From Salipaludibacillus agaradhaerens (GTDB lineage: Bacteria > Bacillota > Bacilli > Bacillales > Salisediminibacteriaceae), in assembly GCF_002019735.1 (NCBI RefSeq), contig NZ_KV917378.1, forward strand, positions 739,869 to 803,868: 64,000 nt of DNA. Reading direction: 5' to 3'. The notes under the pieces are model-generated. The model worked only from the letters and a program-made list of their open reading frames with translations, was not told where the DNA came from and did not search any database. Both the position numbers and the translations under genes were made by a program. This document shows positions 9,083-19,205 of this stretch, piece by piece. Positions within the stretch are counted from its first letter, which is position 1; every line of letters begins with the position of its first letter.

Positions 9083-10165
9083 CTAAGCGAGCCACTTCGT
9101 TAATTCAGAAATTATCTTATCATTCTGTTCAGGCATTCCAAGCGTAATCCTAACAGATGTTGAATAACCTAGTGCTTCCCCATTACGTGTAATAAAGCCA
9201 TTTTTTAATAAGAAATCAAATATCTCACTACCAGATCGTTGAAAGTCAATTAGTATAAAGTTCGTTTGTGACGGAAAGTACTCCAACTGATTTTTCTGGC
9301 AAAAATCTTCGTACTTTTTCATTTCCTGTGTATTTTTTTCACGACACATTTTAATGAAAGAAGGATCATCAAGTGCAGCTATGGCAGCTGCTTGAGCCAT
9401 TGAATTCGTGTTGAAAGGCTCTCGTCCTGGGTCAACAGCTTTTACAATTTCTTTAGAAGCTACACCGTAGCCTACTCTTAAAGAAGCGAGGCCGTAAGCC
9501 TTCGAAAAGGTTCGTAAAATAATTAAATTTGGATAAGAACTTAACATAGGCAAGGTATCTGGATAGTCTTCTTGTGTAACATATTCATAGTAAGCCTCAT
9601 CACTAATAACAAGCACATCTTTAGGCACTTTTTCAATGAACGCTTTAAACGCCTGCTCATCTACATATGTTCCTGTAGGATTGTTAGGGTTACAGACAAA
9701 GACCATTTTAGTTTTCTCATCAATTGCATCAAGCATAGCATCCAAGTCGTGAACCCCGTTTTGAAGGGGCACTTCTTTTACTTCAGCTCCTTCTATCACA
9801 GCATTGTGCCGATATTGAGGGAAAGTTGGTGCTGCTGTCACAATATTATCTCCTGACTCTAAATAAGCACGGCATAAAATTAAGATAACTTCATCCGAAC
9901 CATTTCCAAAAATGAGCTGTTCTTCCTCAACATTAAGATGTTCAGCTACTTTTTTACGCAACAAGCGGGCATATCCGTCTGGGTATATAGCAATTGTTTC
10001 AAACGCATGTGTCATCGCCTCTTTTACATGAGGTGAGCATCCATACGGATTTTCGTTTGAAGCAAGCTTAACAACCTCTTCTAAACCTAGTTCTCGCTTA
10101 ACTTCTTCTATAGGTTTTCCTGGTTGATACGGTAAAAGACCAACCATTGATGATTTGACATTCAT
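9083..10165 (-). CDS. hisC: Histidinol-phosphate aminotransferase
   Basis: A class I/II PLP-dependent aminotransferase of 360 residues. The PLP lysine lies in [17 protein letters not shown], and other family marks are ASNENPYG near the N-terminus and [12 protein letters not shown]. In B. subtilis the enzyme at this place serves both histidine synthesis and the last step of phenylalanine and tyrosine synthesis, which explains why it lies in an aromatic operon; the same dual role is inferred here. Strong Shine-Dalgarno sequence (AGGTGGAGGG) before the ATG at 10165. Confidence 0.95.
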   Translation of the reverse strand: MNVKSSMVGLLPYQPGKPIEEVKRELGLEEVVKLASNENPYGCSPHVKEAMTHAFETIAIYPDGYARLLRKKVAEHLNVEEEQLIFGNGSDEVILILCRAYLESGDNIVTAAPTFPQYRHNAVIEGAEVKEVPLQNGVHDLDAMLDAIDEKTKMVFVCNPNNPTGTYVDEQAFKAFIEKVPKDVLVISDEAYYEYVTQEDYPDTLPMLSSYPNLIILRTFSKAYGLASLRVGYGVASKEIVKAVDPGREPFNTNSMAQAAAIAALDDPSFIKMCREKNTQEMKKYEDFCQKNQLEYFPSQTNFILIDFQRSGSEIFDFLLKNGFITRNGEALGYSTSVRITLGMPEQNDKIISELTKWLA

Positions 10166-10208
10166 TTCAATCCCTCCACCTAACCGTTACTGTCTAGTTT
10201 CTATAGTA

Positions 10209-11006
10209 TTATGAAATGAGCTGTTGTACAAATTGTTTTATCTCACTCAGAGCATTTTCTTTTTTGATAGGCGATGATAACTCTTTCTCTCTTTCAGCGA
10301 TAAAACGCACTAAAGCACTTCCTACTATCACTCCGTCAGCGACCGTTTGGAAGAACCGTACGTGATCTCGTGTTGAAATGCCAAAACCAGCTAGCACTGG
10401 TACATTACTATAAGATGTGACTTCCTGCAATGTGTTTTCTAGTTCGTCCGAGAAATGTTCACGGGTACCAGTGACACCAAGAGACGTGACGAAGTATAAG
10501 AACCCATCACCAAGCTCACAAATCATTTTCATGCGGTGTTTAGAACTAGGGGCAATGAGAGAGATTAAGGAGATGTCTGCTGATCCACATAATTCACGCA
10601 AATCACGACTCTCTTCAAAAGGTAAATCAGGTATAATTAAGCCGTCAATATCAGCGTCCTTCATCTGATCTACAAGCCTGTCATTGCCAATTGACAAGAC
10701 AGGGTTCACGTACGTAAATAAAACCACAGGAAGAGTTAAACCTCTTTTTCTCGCTTCTTTTATGCCTTCAACAGCTTTCGATAAGGACCCTCCAGAAGCG
10801 CGTGCCCGTTCACCTGCTTCTTGAATTACCGGACCGTCCGCTAGAGGGTCACTGAAAGGAACACCCCATTCAATTGCATCAACTCCTGCTTCTTGTAATG
10901 CTAGTGCAATCTCAATTGATGCTTCATAGCTTGGGTCACAACTCATAATGTATGGTACAAACTTGTCATGGCTAGTTCGAAAAGTATCAGCAGTTAAGCG
11001 ATTCAT
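10209..11006 (-). CDS. trpA: Tryptophan synthase alpha subunit
   Basis: TrpA splits indole-3-glycerol phosphate into glyceraldehyde 3-phosphate and indole, which is channelled to TrpB. The 265-residue TIM barrel shows [19 protein letters not shown], holding the catalytic Glu and Asp, and the phosphate-binding GFGIST and [11 protein letters not shown] segments. The start overlaps the end of trpB by 4 bases, so the two subunits are probably translationally coupled. Confidence 0.97.
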   Translation of the reverse strand: MNRLTADTFRTSHDKFVPYIMSCDPSYEASIEIALALQEAGVDAIEWGVPFSDPLADGPVIQEAGERARASGGSLSKAVEGIKEARKRGLTLPVVLFTYVNPVLSIGNDRLVDQMKDADIDGLIIPDLPFEESRDLRELCGSADISLISLIAPSSKHRMKMICELGDGFLYFVTSLGVTGTREHFSDELENTLQEVTSYSNVPVLAGFGISTRDHVRFFQTVADGVIVGSALVRFIAEREKELSSPIKKENALSEIKQFVQQLIS

Positions 11007-12832
11007 TCCTCATTTCCCCCTAACACTTCTTGAATCGTGTGAACGTCTTTATCTCCTCTTCCGGACAAACAAACGAGAATGATCTCGTCATTGTGACGGT
11101 TAGCAGCCTCTCTTTTAACATAAGCGAGAGCGTGGGCTGATTCTATCGCAGGTAATATCCCTTCCAGTTTACACAAATCCTCTAAAGCAGCCATCGCTTC
11201 TTTATCAGTTGCTGCTTCATAGTGAACTCTTCCTATATCTCGTAAATGGGCATGTTCTGGTCCTATACCAGGATAATCCAATCCTGCCGAGATAGAATAT
11301 GGCTCAGTAATATTGCCATTTTCATCTTGCAGTAAATACGATAACGACCCGTGAAGTACCCCTTTTCTCCCTTTTGTTAATGTTGCTGCATGATCGTCTG
11401 TCTCTATTCCTTTACCCGCTGCTTCAATACCTGTAAGGGCAATATCATCGTTTAAAAATGGATAAAACATCCCCATAGCATTACTACCGCCGCCGACACA
11501 CGCCACAACTTCATGGGGGAGCCTTCCAAGGCGATCATATATTTGTTTTTTACTCTCTTCACCTATAATACTTTGAAAATCTCTAACCATCTGAGGGTAT
11601 GGGTGTGGACCAACGACACTCCCTATTAGATAAAATGTATCATCAACATTTGCTACCCAGTGACGAATCGCTTCATTTGTAGCATCTTTTAACGTTTTAC
11701 CACCAGAATGAACTTCAATGACTTCAGCTCCAAGAAGTCGCATTCTAAAAACATTTAAAGATTGTCTTCGCATGTCTTCTGCACCCATAAACACTTTACA
11801 AGATAGCCCAAATCGAGCGGCTACTGTAGCAGAAGCGACACCATGCTGTCCTGCTCCGGTTTCAGCAATAATTTGAGATTTCCCCATCTTCTTAGCTAAT
11901 AGACCTTGCGCCAACGCATTATTTATCTTGTGAGCCCCCGTGTGATTTAAATCCTCTCTTTTTAAGTAAATCCGTGCACCACCGTAATAGTTGGATAAAC
12001 GTTCAGCGTAAGTTAAGGCAGTAGGTCTTCCCGAATATTCTTTCAATTCTTTTAATAGCTCTTGTTGAAAGCTAGTATCTTCTTTAACTGATAAATAGGC
12101 TTCTTCTAATTCTTCCAACGCGTACATTAATGTCTCAGGAACATATTTACCTCCGAAAGGACCGAATCTGCCAAATGAATCTGGCGCTTGATACGTTTTT
12201 TTCACAGCTTTTGACATGCTATTCATCTTCCTTTCATCTTTTTGACCATTTGTTTCAATCCCTGAAGAAAGATCAATTCCTGATGGCTTATACGCTAATA
12301 GTTTCAGGACATTATCAGGGGTGACTCCTCCTGCGATTAAGCATGGTACACCTTGCCTCTTCGCTTCATGTTCATAAGTAGGGACAGCTTTCCAATCGAA
12401 TTGAGCGCCTGTTCCTCCCCACGCATCAGCCGTTTTTGTATCCACTACAAAGCCATCTACAATGCCTTCATATTTTCTCATCTCAGATATGGATTCATCG
12501 TGATGATGAATTGTTTTGAAAACATCTAAACCACTTCGTCTCTTAATTTCTGCTACCTCATCTGGCGATTCAGTGCCATGACATTGAATGGCATCAACTT
12601 TGGCCACCTTCACGATCTCCAGAAGTTTCGACACGGGTTCATTGACAAACACACCTGAAAGTTTTTGTCTTTTAGAAAGAGGATATGCTTCTTTCCACTC
12701 AGCTACTTGATGTGGCATAACTTGCCGTTTACTTTTGGCGAAAATGACGCCAAGCATGTCAGCTTCTGATGCCACTGCTTGAGCAAAATCTGTTTTGGAC
12801 GTGATACCACAAAATTTTAATAACGGTGCCAT
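11003..12832 (-). CDS. trpFB: TrpF-TrpB fusion: phosphoribosylanthranilate isomerase / tryptophan synthase beta
   Basis: One uninterrupted frame of 609 residues encodes two tryptophan enzymes. Residues 1 to about 205 are TrpF: KFCGIT with the catalytic Cys, VDGFVVDT with the catalytic Asp, and the phosphate-binding AGGVTPDN and [15 protein letters not shown]. Residues from about 215 are Trp[18 protein letters not shown], the PLP lysine in [17 protein letters not shown], and the glycine-rich [10 protein letters not shown]. The joint reads [21 protein letters not shown], so the last TrpF helix appears kept. In-frame ATG codons at 12226 and 12217 with AGGAAG upstream could also start a free TrpB of about 404 residues. 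Overlaps trpC by one base and trpA by four. Confidence 0.93.
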   Translation of the reverse strand: MAPLLKFCGITSKTDFAQAVASEADMLGVIFAKSKRQVMPHQVAEWKEAYPLSKRQKLSGVFVNEPVSKLLEIVKVAKVDAIQCHGTESPDEVAEIKRRSGLDVFKTIHHHDESISEMRKYEGIVDGFVVDTKTADAWGGTGAQFDWKAVPTYEHEAKRQGVPCLIAGGVTPDNVLKLLAYKPSGIDLSSGIETNGQKDERKMNSMSKAVKKTYQAPDSFGRFGPFGGKYVPETLMYALEELEEAYLSVKEDTSFQQELLKELKEYSGRPTALTYAERLSNYYGGARIYLKREDLNHTGAHKINNALAQGLLAKKMGKSQIIAETGAGQHGVASATVAARFGLSCKVFMGAEDMRRQSLNVFRMRLLGAEVIEVHSGGKTLKDATNEAIRHWVANVDDTFYLIGSVVGPHPYPQMVRDFQSIIGEESKKQIYDRLGRLPHEVVACVGGGSNAMGMFYPFLNDDIALTGIEAAGKGIETDDHAATLTKGRKGVLHGSLSYLLQDENGNITEPYSISAGLDYPGIGPEHAHLRDIGRVHYEAATDKEAMAALEDLCKLEGILPAIESAHALAYVKREAANRHNDEIILVCLSGRGDKDVHTIQEVLGGNEE

Positions 12833-13608
12833 TACTTCTCCCCCTCATAAAATAGGGAGTTTAAGAGCTGCTGCTTATTTGCACTTCTCATAAAAGCTTC
12901 ACCAACTAACATGCCATCTACTTGATTTTTCAAGAGACATTCTACGTCTTCTTTCGTGTGAATACCGCTTTCACTAATAAATAACGTTTCGTCATTAGTC
13001 ACTAAAGGTCGTAATCGCTCTGTTGTGGATAAATGAGTGTCAAACGTTGTTAAATCACGATTATTCACACCGATCATGGTTGGGTTCGTATGTGTGAGAA
13101 CTTTTTCTAATTCTTCTTCGTTATGCACTTCGACGAGTATTTCCATTCCAAGTTCCATTGCCTGATCATAGAGTTCAGCTAACTGATTCCCTTCTAAAAT
13201 AGCTGCAATTAATAGAATAGCATCAGCGCCGATTCGTTCAGAATACAAGACTTGCTTTTCATCGACAATAAAATCTTTCCGTAACACAGGTAAGTTAACG
13301 TGATTTTTGACTGCTGACAAGTCATCCGCATGCCCTTTGAAAAACGTTTCATCAGTAAGCACTGAAATACCAGAGACCCCGATTTTTTCATATGCTGCTG
13401 CAATGGAAAGGGGTTGAAAATGATCGGTTAATAGCCCTTTTGAAGGGCTTGCCTGTTTTATTTCTGCAATAATTCCAAGTGGATGAATGGACGTTAGCAA
13501 AGCGTTTTTTAATGATCGAAATGGCGTATCAACAATTCTAGACTCTGGTATAGTTAACGATGATAGCTCATCCTTCTTTTTAGCAACAATTTTGTCTAGT
13601 ATCGTCAT
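12832..13608 (-). CDS. trpC: Indole-3-glycerol phosphate synthase
   Basis: TrpC closes the indole ring of carboxyphenylaminodeoxyribulose phosphate with loss of CO2 and water. The 258-residue barrel has the catalytic lysines in [12 protein letters not shown] and LRKDFIVDE, plus [20 protein letters not shown] and SESGIHT. Its start overlaps the end of trpD by four bases, and its stop (TAATG) overlaps the trpF start, a sign of coupled translation. Confidence 0.97.
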   Translation of the reverse strand: MTILDKIVAKKKDELSSLTIPESRIVDTPFRSLKNALLTSIHPLGIIAEIKQASPSKGLLTDHFQPLSIAAAYEKIGVSGISVLTDETFFKGHADDLSAVKNHVNLPVLRKDFIVDEKQVLYSERIGADAILLIAAILEGNQLAELYDQAMELGMEILVEVHNEEELEKVLTHTNPTMIGVNNRDLTTFDTHLSTTERLRPLVTNDETLFISESGIHTKEDVECLLKNQVDGMLVGEAFMRSANKQQLLNSLFYEGEK

Positions 13609-14621
13609 AGTGTGGTCACCTCTTCCCTCTCACTTTGTAACGCAGCTAAGTGGTTTAATACGTGAGTTCCGAGCGCTTTCTTAGCCTCTTTCACACCATC
13701 CTTGATCGTTACGGCTCTTCCTTGTACATAGAGGGCCGCTCCAGCATTTAGTAATAATAGGTTCTCAGCGGCTTGCGCTCCTTTTTCAGCAAAAAGTTTT
13801 TTGATGAGGGTGGCACTTTCAGCTGGTGATGAGACCAATGCTTTATCAATAGCCTCCGTTTTTAACCCTACGTCCTCTGGTGTAACGATAAATTCATGTA
13901 TGTGATCCCCATTCACTTCAATAATATAACTTTTACCTTGAACCGTAAGTTCATCTAATCCATCTTCGCCACATACAAACAACGCACGTTTTATACCTAA
14001 ACGCTGAGATGCATAAGCCATTTTCTTTGCGACTACGTGATCGTAGACACCAATAATTCGGCAAGGCGCATTTGCAGGGTTTGTCAAAGGGCCTAATAAG
14101 TTAAAAATAGTTTTCATTCCCAGTTGTTTTCGCACTGGTGCGACATTTTTCATTGCAGAATGATAAATCGGGGCGAATAAGAATGCAAGATGGTGCTTTT
14201 GAAGCATGCGGGACACTTCTTGCTCGGTTTCTTGAAAAGGGACTCCTAATGCCGTTAGGACATCTGCACTGCCTGTGGTGGATGAAACACTTCGGTTACC
14301 ATGCTTTGCTACTTTTACACCTATAGAGCTTAACAATATAGCCACTGCCGTTGAAATATTAAAGGTTCCCTTACCATCTCCACCGGTTCCACACGTATCT
14401 AACACATCATAAGGCAAGCTAATTTTTTTCCCTTTTTCTTGCATTCCCTTTGCAAATCCAACTAACTCATCAACCGTTTCTCCGCGATATTGCAACACGG
14501 AAAGTATACCTGCCATTTCTTCATTATTTAATTGCCCTTCCATCATGGCTATAACAAGTTGCTTTGCCTCATCCTCTGTTAGTGGTTCAGTTGACATTAT
14601 TCTTTCTAGCGCTCTACTCAT
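13605..14621 (-). CDS. trpD: Anthranilate phosphoribosyltransferase
   Basis: TrpD transfers the phosphoribosyl group of PRPP to anthranilate. Of 338 residues, the PRPP-binding CGTGGDGKGTFNIST and the KHGNRSVSS segment are intact, as are the VRKQLGMKTIFNLLGPLTNP and EDGLDEL regions. The start lies inside the end of trpE (overlap of 8 bases), with GAGGAAGAGGAG as ribosome binding site. Confidence 0.97.
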   Translation of the reverse strand: MSRALERIMSTEPLTEDEAKQLVIAMMEGQLNNEEMAGILSVLQYRGETVDELVGFAKGMQEKGKKISLPYDVLDTCGTGGDGKGTFNISTAVAILLSSIGVKVAKHGNRSVSSTTGSADVLTALGVPFQETEQEVSRMLQKHHLAFLFAPIYHSAMKNVAPVRKQLGMKTIFNLLGPLTNPANAPCRIIGVYDHVVAKKMAYASQRLGIKRALFVCGEDGLDELTVQGKSYIIEVNGDHIHEFIVTPEDVGLKTEAIDKALVSSPAESATLIKKLFAEKGAQAAENLLLLNAGAALYVQGRAVTIKDGVKEAKKALGTHVLNHLAALQSEREEVTTL

Positions 14622-16131
14622 TCTCCTCTTCCTCCTCTTTTTCGTACCTCAGCTCAGCTAATTTAATGGCATAAATTAATGCCCTTGCTTTGTTTCTCGT
14701 TTCTTCATATTCGTTTTCAGGAATTGAATCTTGTACGATCCCTGCTCCGGCTTGCACATGGGCCACACGATCTTGTAAAATTATCGTTCGAATAGCAATA
14801 CATGAATCTATCGCTTGATTAAATCCACAATAGGCAATTGCTCCGGCATAAATGCCACGTCTCGTCTGTTCTAATTCTTCAATAATTTCCACTGCTCTTA
14901 CTTTTGGTGCTCCTGATACTGTGCCTGCAGGGTGAGCCGCAAATAGAGCTTCAAAAGGGTGGGTATCCTTTTTTAATTGACCCGTCACTTTGGATATAAG
15001 GTGCATAACATGTGAAAAATGTGTCACTTGCATCATCTCTTTGACCTTGACACTACCATATTCGCTCACCCTCCCCATATCGTTTCTTGCTAAATCTACA
15101 AGCATTAAATGCTCTGCTCGTTCCTTTTCATCTGCGAGTAAATCTTTTGCAAGTGCTTCATCCTCTGCCAGATTATTTCCACGCTTTCTTGTTCCTGCGA
15201 TAGGGTGGATTTCCAATTCACCTTTTCTTTCAACCTTCACAAGTCTTTCAGGTGAACTGCCGATGATTTCTCTCTCATCAAGCCGTATATAATACAAATA
15301 AGGCGACGGGTTAATTTTCCTTAGCACGCGATATAACGAGAGGCCATCTGTCTGAACAGGCACTTTGAAGCGTTGAGACAGAACTGCTTGAAATATATCA
15401 CCAGCAGCAATGTACTCTTTCACTTTCTGTACGTGATGCATAAAAGTCTCTTTTGTGTAATTGGAGCTAACATTGGCAAATAGATCGTCTTTTATATGAT
15501 CTGTCATTGGCACCATTGATACAGGAAGAGAGTCATCAACTGCAATGGCCTTCAAAATGGATTCAATTTCATAAGCACCATTTTGAAAAGCCTCCTCTCC
15601 ATTTATGTCAGCTGTATTTTGTAAATGAATCACCGTTAATTCTTCTTTCCCATGGTGATACGCTAAAATTGTTTGACAGAAAACAAATGACACATTTGGG
15701 TTCTCCCTATCCAAACTAGCTGCCAACCTTGGTTCATAACAACCATACGCTTCAAAACCCATATAACCAACAGCCCCACCTGGAAACGGCAACTCCAGCT
15801 GCGGATTCGGGGCGACGTTTAAATAGGTTAATACATTATCCCACGTTTCCTGGATATGTTCACCACGCAATATCGTCTCTCGCTTTTTGTTTTCAAAAAT
15901 AAAACTACCGCCTTTGTCATATAAATAATAAATAGGATTTATCCCAATAAATGAATAGTTTGACCACGGCGATAATGGGTCTTTGCTTTCAAGTAAAAAT
16001 GCTGCATCTTTGTTAAACAGGTGGAATAATTGAATGGGAGTTGTTGTATCAGCAAGAATATGCGCCGACATTAATACGGTGTTGTATTTAGCAGCCTTTT
16101 TAAGAAACTGCTCCTTCGTAATGGTTAACAT
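14614..16131 (-). CDS. trpE: Anthranilate synthase component I
   Basis: TrpE turns chorismate and ammonia (or glutamine, with TrpG) into anthranilate. I take the ATG at 16131 (505 residues) because AGAGGTG lies 6 bases upstream; the GTG at 16140 is part of that site. The chorismate-binding core is in the C-terminal half: QRFKVP, PSPYLYY, GSSPERLVK, HPIAGTRKRG, LMLVDLARND and AHPAGTVSGAPK. No trpG lies in this operon, as in B. subtilis, where one glutamine amidotransferase from the folate operon serves both. Expression should follow the TRAP-controlled leader upstream. Confidence 0.96.
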   Translation of the reverse strand: MLTITKEQFLKKAAKYNTVLMSAHILADTTTPIQLFHLFNKDAAFLLESKDPLSPWSNYSFIGINPIYYLYDKGGSFIFENKKRETILRGEHIQETWDNVLTYLNVAPNPQLELPFPGGAVGYMGFEAYGCYEPRLAASLDRENPNVSFVFCQTILAYHHGKEELTVIHLQNTADINGEEAFQNGAYEIESILKAIAVDDSLPVSMVPMTDHIKDDLFANVSSNYTKETFMHHVQKVKEYIAAGDIFQAVLSQRFKVPVQTDGLSLYRVLRKINPSPYLYYIRLDEREIIGSSPERLVKVERKGELEIHPIAGTRKRGNNLAEDEALAKDLLADEKERAEHLMLVDLARNDMGRVSEYGSVKVKEMMQVTHFSHVMHLISKVTGQLKKDTHPFEALFAAHPAGTVSGAPKVRAVEIIEELEQTRRGIYAGAIAYCGFNQAIDSCIAIRTIILQDRVAHVQAGAGIVQDSIPENEYEETRNKARALIYAIKLAELRYEKEEEEENE

Positions 16132-16133
16132 TT

Positions 16134-16243
16134 CAATCACCTCTCATGTTTTGACAGGGACTGAAGTGTGAGGATTCACATCATAAATAAGGGGTAAAAA
16201 GTATGCTTGCGTTCTTCAAAATATAAATGGTAGAGAATGATTG
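16134..16243 (-). promoter_or_regulatory. Possible structure hiding the trpE ribosome binding site
   Basis: On the transcript, CAAUCAUU-CUC (16243-16233) can pair with GAG-A-GGUGAUUG (16145-16134), which covers the trpE Shine-Dalgarno sequence: eight pairs, two of them G-U, then a bulged base and three more pairs. It competes with the 13-bp hairpin at 16222-16264, since both use the same bases. By analogy with B. subtilis, where TRAP also lowers trpE translation through such a hairpin, this could be a second level of control. It is inference from base pairing only. Confidence 0.4.
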
Positions 16244-16264
16244 CCTATTTATCTACCATTTATA
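16222..16264 (-). promoter_or_regulatory. 13-bp hairpin in the trpE leader after the attenuator
   Basis: TATAAATGGTAGA (16222-16234) is perfectly complementary to TCTACCATTTATA (16252-16264), leaving a 17-base loop. It is AT-rich and not followed by a T run, so it does not look like a terminator. Its position suggests an alternative fold of the read-through transcript. Confidence 0.6.
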
Positions 16265-16292
16265 AATAAAACGCCTGCCAAAGGGGCAGACG
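16262..16292 (-). terminator. trp attenuator terminator
   Basis: On the minus strand CGTCTGCC (16292-16285) pairs with GGCAGGCG (16279-16272) across a 5-base loop, with one G-U pair, and is followed by TTTTATTTAT. GCAGA inside the TRAP triplet array can pair instead with UCUGC of the 5' arm, giving the competing antiterminator. Confidence 0.85.
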
Positions 16293-16305
16293 TGTTCACG
16301 CATAG

Positions 16306-16402
16306 CTACACTAAACTCCGCTCTCCTCAACTCCAACTCTGCTCTGCTCTTCATACATCACAATCGATAATACTTACATGCTCTTCGCTCTTCTCTCAAC
16401 TA
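16306..16402 (-). promoter_or_regulatory. TRAP binding site in the trp leader
   Basis: On the transcript there are nine (G/U)AG triplets with 2- or 3-base spacers: GAG at 16349, 16344, 16339, 16333, 16328, 16323 and 16318, then UAG at 16313 and 16308 (5' ends). About 30 bases upstream are four more: UAG at 16402, GAG at 16397, 16390 and 16383, with spacers of 2, 4 and 4. TRAP from B. subtilis binds 11 such triplets, one per subunit. The TRAP gene mtrB is in this window. Bound TRAP should block the antiterminator and favour the hairpin at 16262-16292. Confidence 0.88.
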
Positions 16403-16413
16403 AACTTATAGTA

Positions 16414-16443
16414 ATCCTAACGTGTTCACTGTTCGTTTGTCAA
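16414..16443 (-). promoter_or_regulatory. Sigma-A promoter for the trp leader
   Basis: A perfect -35 box TTGACA (16443-16438) is followed after 18 bases by TAGGAT (16419-16414). The -35 box lies inside the last codons of aroH. Transcription would start near 16407, just ahead of the first TRAP triplet, so that trpE can be transcribed independently of the upstream aro genes. Confidence 0.7.
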
Positions 16444-16803
16444 GGTTAAGTCTGGGCGAAGTTTTACTGCTTCGTTTAAATATATATGATGGATATCTGC
16501 AGGCCTTTTAGTTGTATTGACCGTTACCATTAATCGAATGCACTTTTTCAAGCTACTTGGAACAGGTATTTCCATCGCACACATTATTGGTACATATTGA
16601 AAGCCTTCCAAACTTCTTAACCCTTCGGCAGGAAATGCTGCATCTAAATCATTTGTTACTGTGATCAATATGTGACTTATGTCGTCAGGGCAAATATTGT
16701 TTTTTTGAATAATATGCGTCATAGCGTCTGCTGTAGCCTTATGGATTTCTGTTTTACTATTTGTCTGAACAGTTGTAGCGCCACGAATGCCTCTCGTCAT
16801 CAT
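16426..16803 (-). CDS. aroH: Chorismate mutase, AroH type
   Basis: This is the monofunctional, trimeric chorismate mutase that turns chorismate into prephenate. The 125-residue length and the N-terminus MMTRGIRGATTV match B. subtilis AroH. The active-site arginine is in RGIRGATT; CAMEIPVPSSLKKCIRLMV is also typical. The start overlaps the aroB stop by a few bases; the second ATG (16800) is an alternative. The end of the gene carries the -35 box of the trp promoter. Confidence 0.95.
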   Translation of the reverse strand: MMTRGIRGATTVQTNSKTEIHKATADAMTHIIQKNNICPDDISHILITVTNDLDAAFPAEGLRSLEGFQYVPIMCAMEIPVPSSLKKCIRLMVTVNTTKRPADIHHIYLNEAVKLRPDLTLTNEQ

Positions 16804-17894
16804 CTTAAGTTTCCCTCCTCTTCAAGGAGTCTCAGTATGTCTTCTTCGCTGACTTTAACGAGTTGCGGTTGACCAATTGAATGCAAAAGAACATAATTTA
16901 TGTCATTGTGCGACGATTTTTTGTCACGTCTCATTCGAACAATCAATTGATCATGAGCACACCCACTTGGTATTTGAAGTGAGTAGCCTAGTGTTTTCAT
17001 ATAATCCAATATTCTGTTATAGGAGAGCTTTGAACCGAGCAGACGTTCACTCAATTTCAAGGCAAACGACATACCGATAGCAACCGCTTCTCCATGAGTC
17101 ATGTGACCGTAGCCAACCTCTGCTTCAATACTGTGACCTAATGTATGCCCAAAATTCAAGTAAGCCCTAACTCCTTGCTCCTTTTCATCCTCTTCCACTA
17201 TATGTGCTTTTATTCGAATTGATCGTTCGAGCAACTCATTTATTATCTCAGATGGTATATGCGATAAGTCTGTAATATTTCTTTCTAACCAATCCAAAAG
17301 TTCAGGATCAGCAATAAAACCGTGCTTGATGACTTCTGCAAAACCTGACCGCCATTCCTGGATTGGGAGGGTACGCAACATCTCTGAGTCATAAATGACA
17401 GCAGCAGGTGGATGAAAAGCACCTATCAAATTTTTCCCGTGTGCATGGTTAATGCCTGTTTTCCCCCCAACACTACTATCATGGGCTAACAAGGTTGTAG
17501 GCATTTGCACATATTGAATACCTCGCATATACGTAGCCGCCGTAAATCCAGCTAAATCACCTGTCACCCCTCCACCAAGGGCTATAATAACAGATTGCCG
17601 ATCCAACCCATTCTCCAAAGCTTCTGTCAAAAGCTGATGATACATATCAAATGATTTAGATGATTCACCACTTGGAATTAAAGACACAAATGGTTTCTTA
17701 CTTTCTGGAAAAGACGATAATACATCTGTTAAATAATAGTCTGCGACGTTTTTGTCAGCCACGATCATATAGGCACTAGCAGGATGAGATAGTTGAGCAT
17801 TTATAAGGTTAAATGTATGAAATCTGATCTCCTGATCAATATAAACAGGGTACTCATGTGATCTACTTGCTATAGTTAAAGTCGGGGACTGCAT
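16800..17894 (-). CDS. aroB: 3-dehydroquinate synthase
   Basis: AroB makes 3-dehydroquinate, the first carbocycle of the shikimate pathway, with NAD and a metal. The 364-residue protein has the GGGVTGDLAGFTAATYMRG, PTTLLAHDSSVGGKTGIN and NFGHTLGHSIE motifs; the glutamate and histidines that hold the metal are in EVIKHG and GHTLGHS, then HGEAVAIGM. It overlaps the aroC stop by one base, in the order aroC-aroB-aroH. Confidence 0.96.
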   Translation of the reverse strand: MQSPTLTIASRSHEYPVYIDQEIRFHTFNLINAQLSHPASAYMIVADKNVADYYLTDVLSSFPESKKPFVSLIPSGESSKSFDMYHQLLTEALENGLDRQSVIIALGGGVTGDLAGFTAATYMRGIQYVQMPTTLLAHDSSVGGKTGINHAHGKNLIGAFHPPAAVIYDSEMLRTLPIQEWRSGFAEVIKHGFIADPELLDWLERNITDLSHIPSEIINELLERSIRIKAHIVEEDEKEQGVRAYLNFGHTLGHSIEAEVGYGHMTHGEAVAIGMSFALKLSERLLGSKLSYNRILDYMKTLGYSLQIPSGCAHDQLIVRMRRDKKSSHNDINYVLLHSIGQPQLVKVSEEDILRLLEEEGNLR

Positions 17895-19066
17895 TAAAAC
17901 GTCCTCGCTTCCTCTAAATAGTCTTGATAATGTTTTTTAATGTCTGACATTGTATCCGAACCAAATTTCTCTAAAAATGCATTAGCTAATTCCCAAGCTA
18001 CAGCAGCTTCACAGACAACAGCGGCTGCTGGAACAGCACAACTATCAGACCGCTCAATACTTGCTGTGAAAGGCTCCTTAGAGTCAATATCCACGCTTTG
18101 TAATGGTTTATAAAGGGTTGGAATTGGTTTCATGGCTCCTCGTACAACAACAGGCATCCCATTTGTCATGCCACCTTCAAAGCCACCCAGTCGGTTTGTT
18201 TTACGAGAAAAACCATTCTTCTCATCATGAGTGATCTCATCATGCACGTCACTACCCTTCATTCGTGCAGCTTCAAAGCCCAATCCAATTTCCACACCTT
18301 TAAAGGCATTGATACTCATGACACCGTGAGCAATCTTAGCATCAAGCTTTCTATCATAATGGACGAAACTACCAAGCCCAACCGGTACATTTTCAGCTAT
18401 TACTTCAACGATTCCACCAATGGAATCACCATTTTCTTTTGCTTCATCGATGGCTGTTTTCATTTTAGTTTCAGCTGAGCCATCAGCACAGCGAACTTCA
18501 GAAGCCTCAGTGACTTTTTTTAATTGCTCAACCGTTGTAAACTCCGGTTGTTGACTTACCACATCACCGATTTCTAGAACATGGCCACACAGGTGAATAT
18601 TAAAGGCTTTTAACAAGGCTTGGGCCACAGCACCTACTGCAACACGTGCCGTCGTTTCCCTTGCTGATGACCGTTCTAAAACATTTCTCATATCACGATG
18701 CCGATATTTAATAGCGCCATTCAAATCAGCATGGCCCGGTCTAGGACGTGTTATTTTGCGTTTAATGTCTTGTTCCTCTTCGTCTGAAAGTGGCTCAGCA
18801 CCCATAATTTTCGTCCAATGTGTCCAATCTTTATTTTCAATGTGCAGGGTAATTGGTGCTCCCGTTGTTTTACCGTGACGCACACCGCTTGTAATTGTTA
18901 CTTGGTCTTTTTCAATTTGCATCCGTCTTCCTCGACCATACCCTTTTTGTCTTCTTGCTAAATGTTCATTAATATCTTCAACCGTCAAAGGCAACTGACT
19001 TGGAACACCCTCAATAATAGCTGTCAACTCAGGCCCGTGAGATTCTCCTGCTGTCAAGAATCGCAT
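17894..19066 (-). CDS. aroC: Chorismate synthase
   Basis: AroC removes phosphate from EPSP to give chorismate, using reduced flavin. The 390 residues show the family's marks: [14 protein letters not shown] at the start, [46 protein letters not shown] and the C-terminal [14 protein letters not shown]. Called aroF in B. subtilis. It is the first gene of the aromatic supra-operon; the 140 bases to cheR should hold its promoter. Its product is the branch point for TrpE, AroH and MqnA, all encoded nearby. Confidence 0.97.
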   Translation of the reverse strand: MRFLTAGESHGPELTAIIEGVPSQLPLTVEDINEHLARRQKGYGRGRRMQIEKDQVTITSGVRHGKTTGAPITLHIENKDWTHWTKIMGAEPLSDEEEQDIKRKITRPRPGHADLNGAIKYRHRDMRNVLERSSARETTARVAVGAVAQALLKAFNIHLCGHVLEIGDVVSQQPEFTTVEQLKKVTEASEVRCADGSAETKMKTAIDEAKENGDSIGGIVEVIAENVPVGLGSFVHYDRKLDAKIAHGVMSINAFKGVEIGLGFEAARMKGSDVHDEITHDEKNGFSRKTNRLGGFEGGMTNGMPVVVRGAMKPIPTLYKPLQSVDIDSKEPFTASIERSDSCAVPAAAVVCEAAVAWELANAFLEKFGSDTMSDIKKHYQDYLEEARTF

Positions 19067-19205
19067 GCACTATCAACCTCTACTTTCTTTATCGCTTTTA
19101 TGTGTTAAAAACTTATTATATCTATTGTTGATGATTTCCCGTTATTTTTCAAGAGAAAAAGCTAAATTTATTTAAAGTGCTCCTGAAATGATATGAAAAG
19201 TGACA

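Noticed and set aside
13209-13403. Minus-strand frame of 64 residues inside trpC
   Set aside because: Overlaps the intact trpC frame and shows no start site or likeness to a family.
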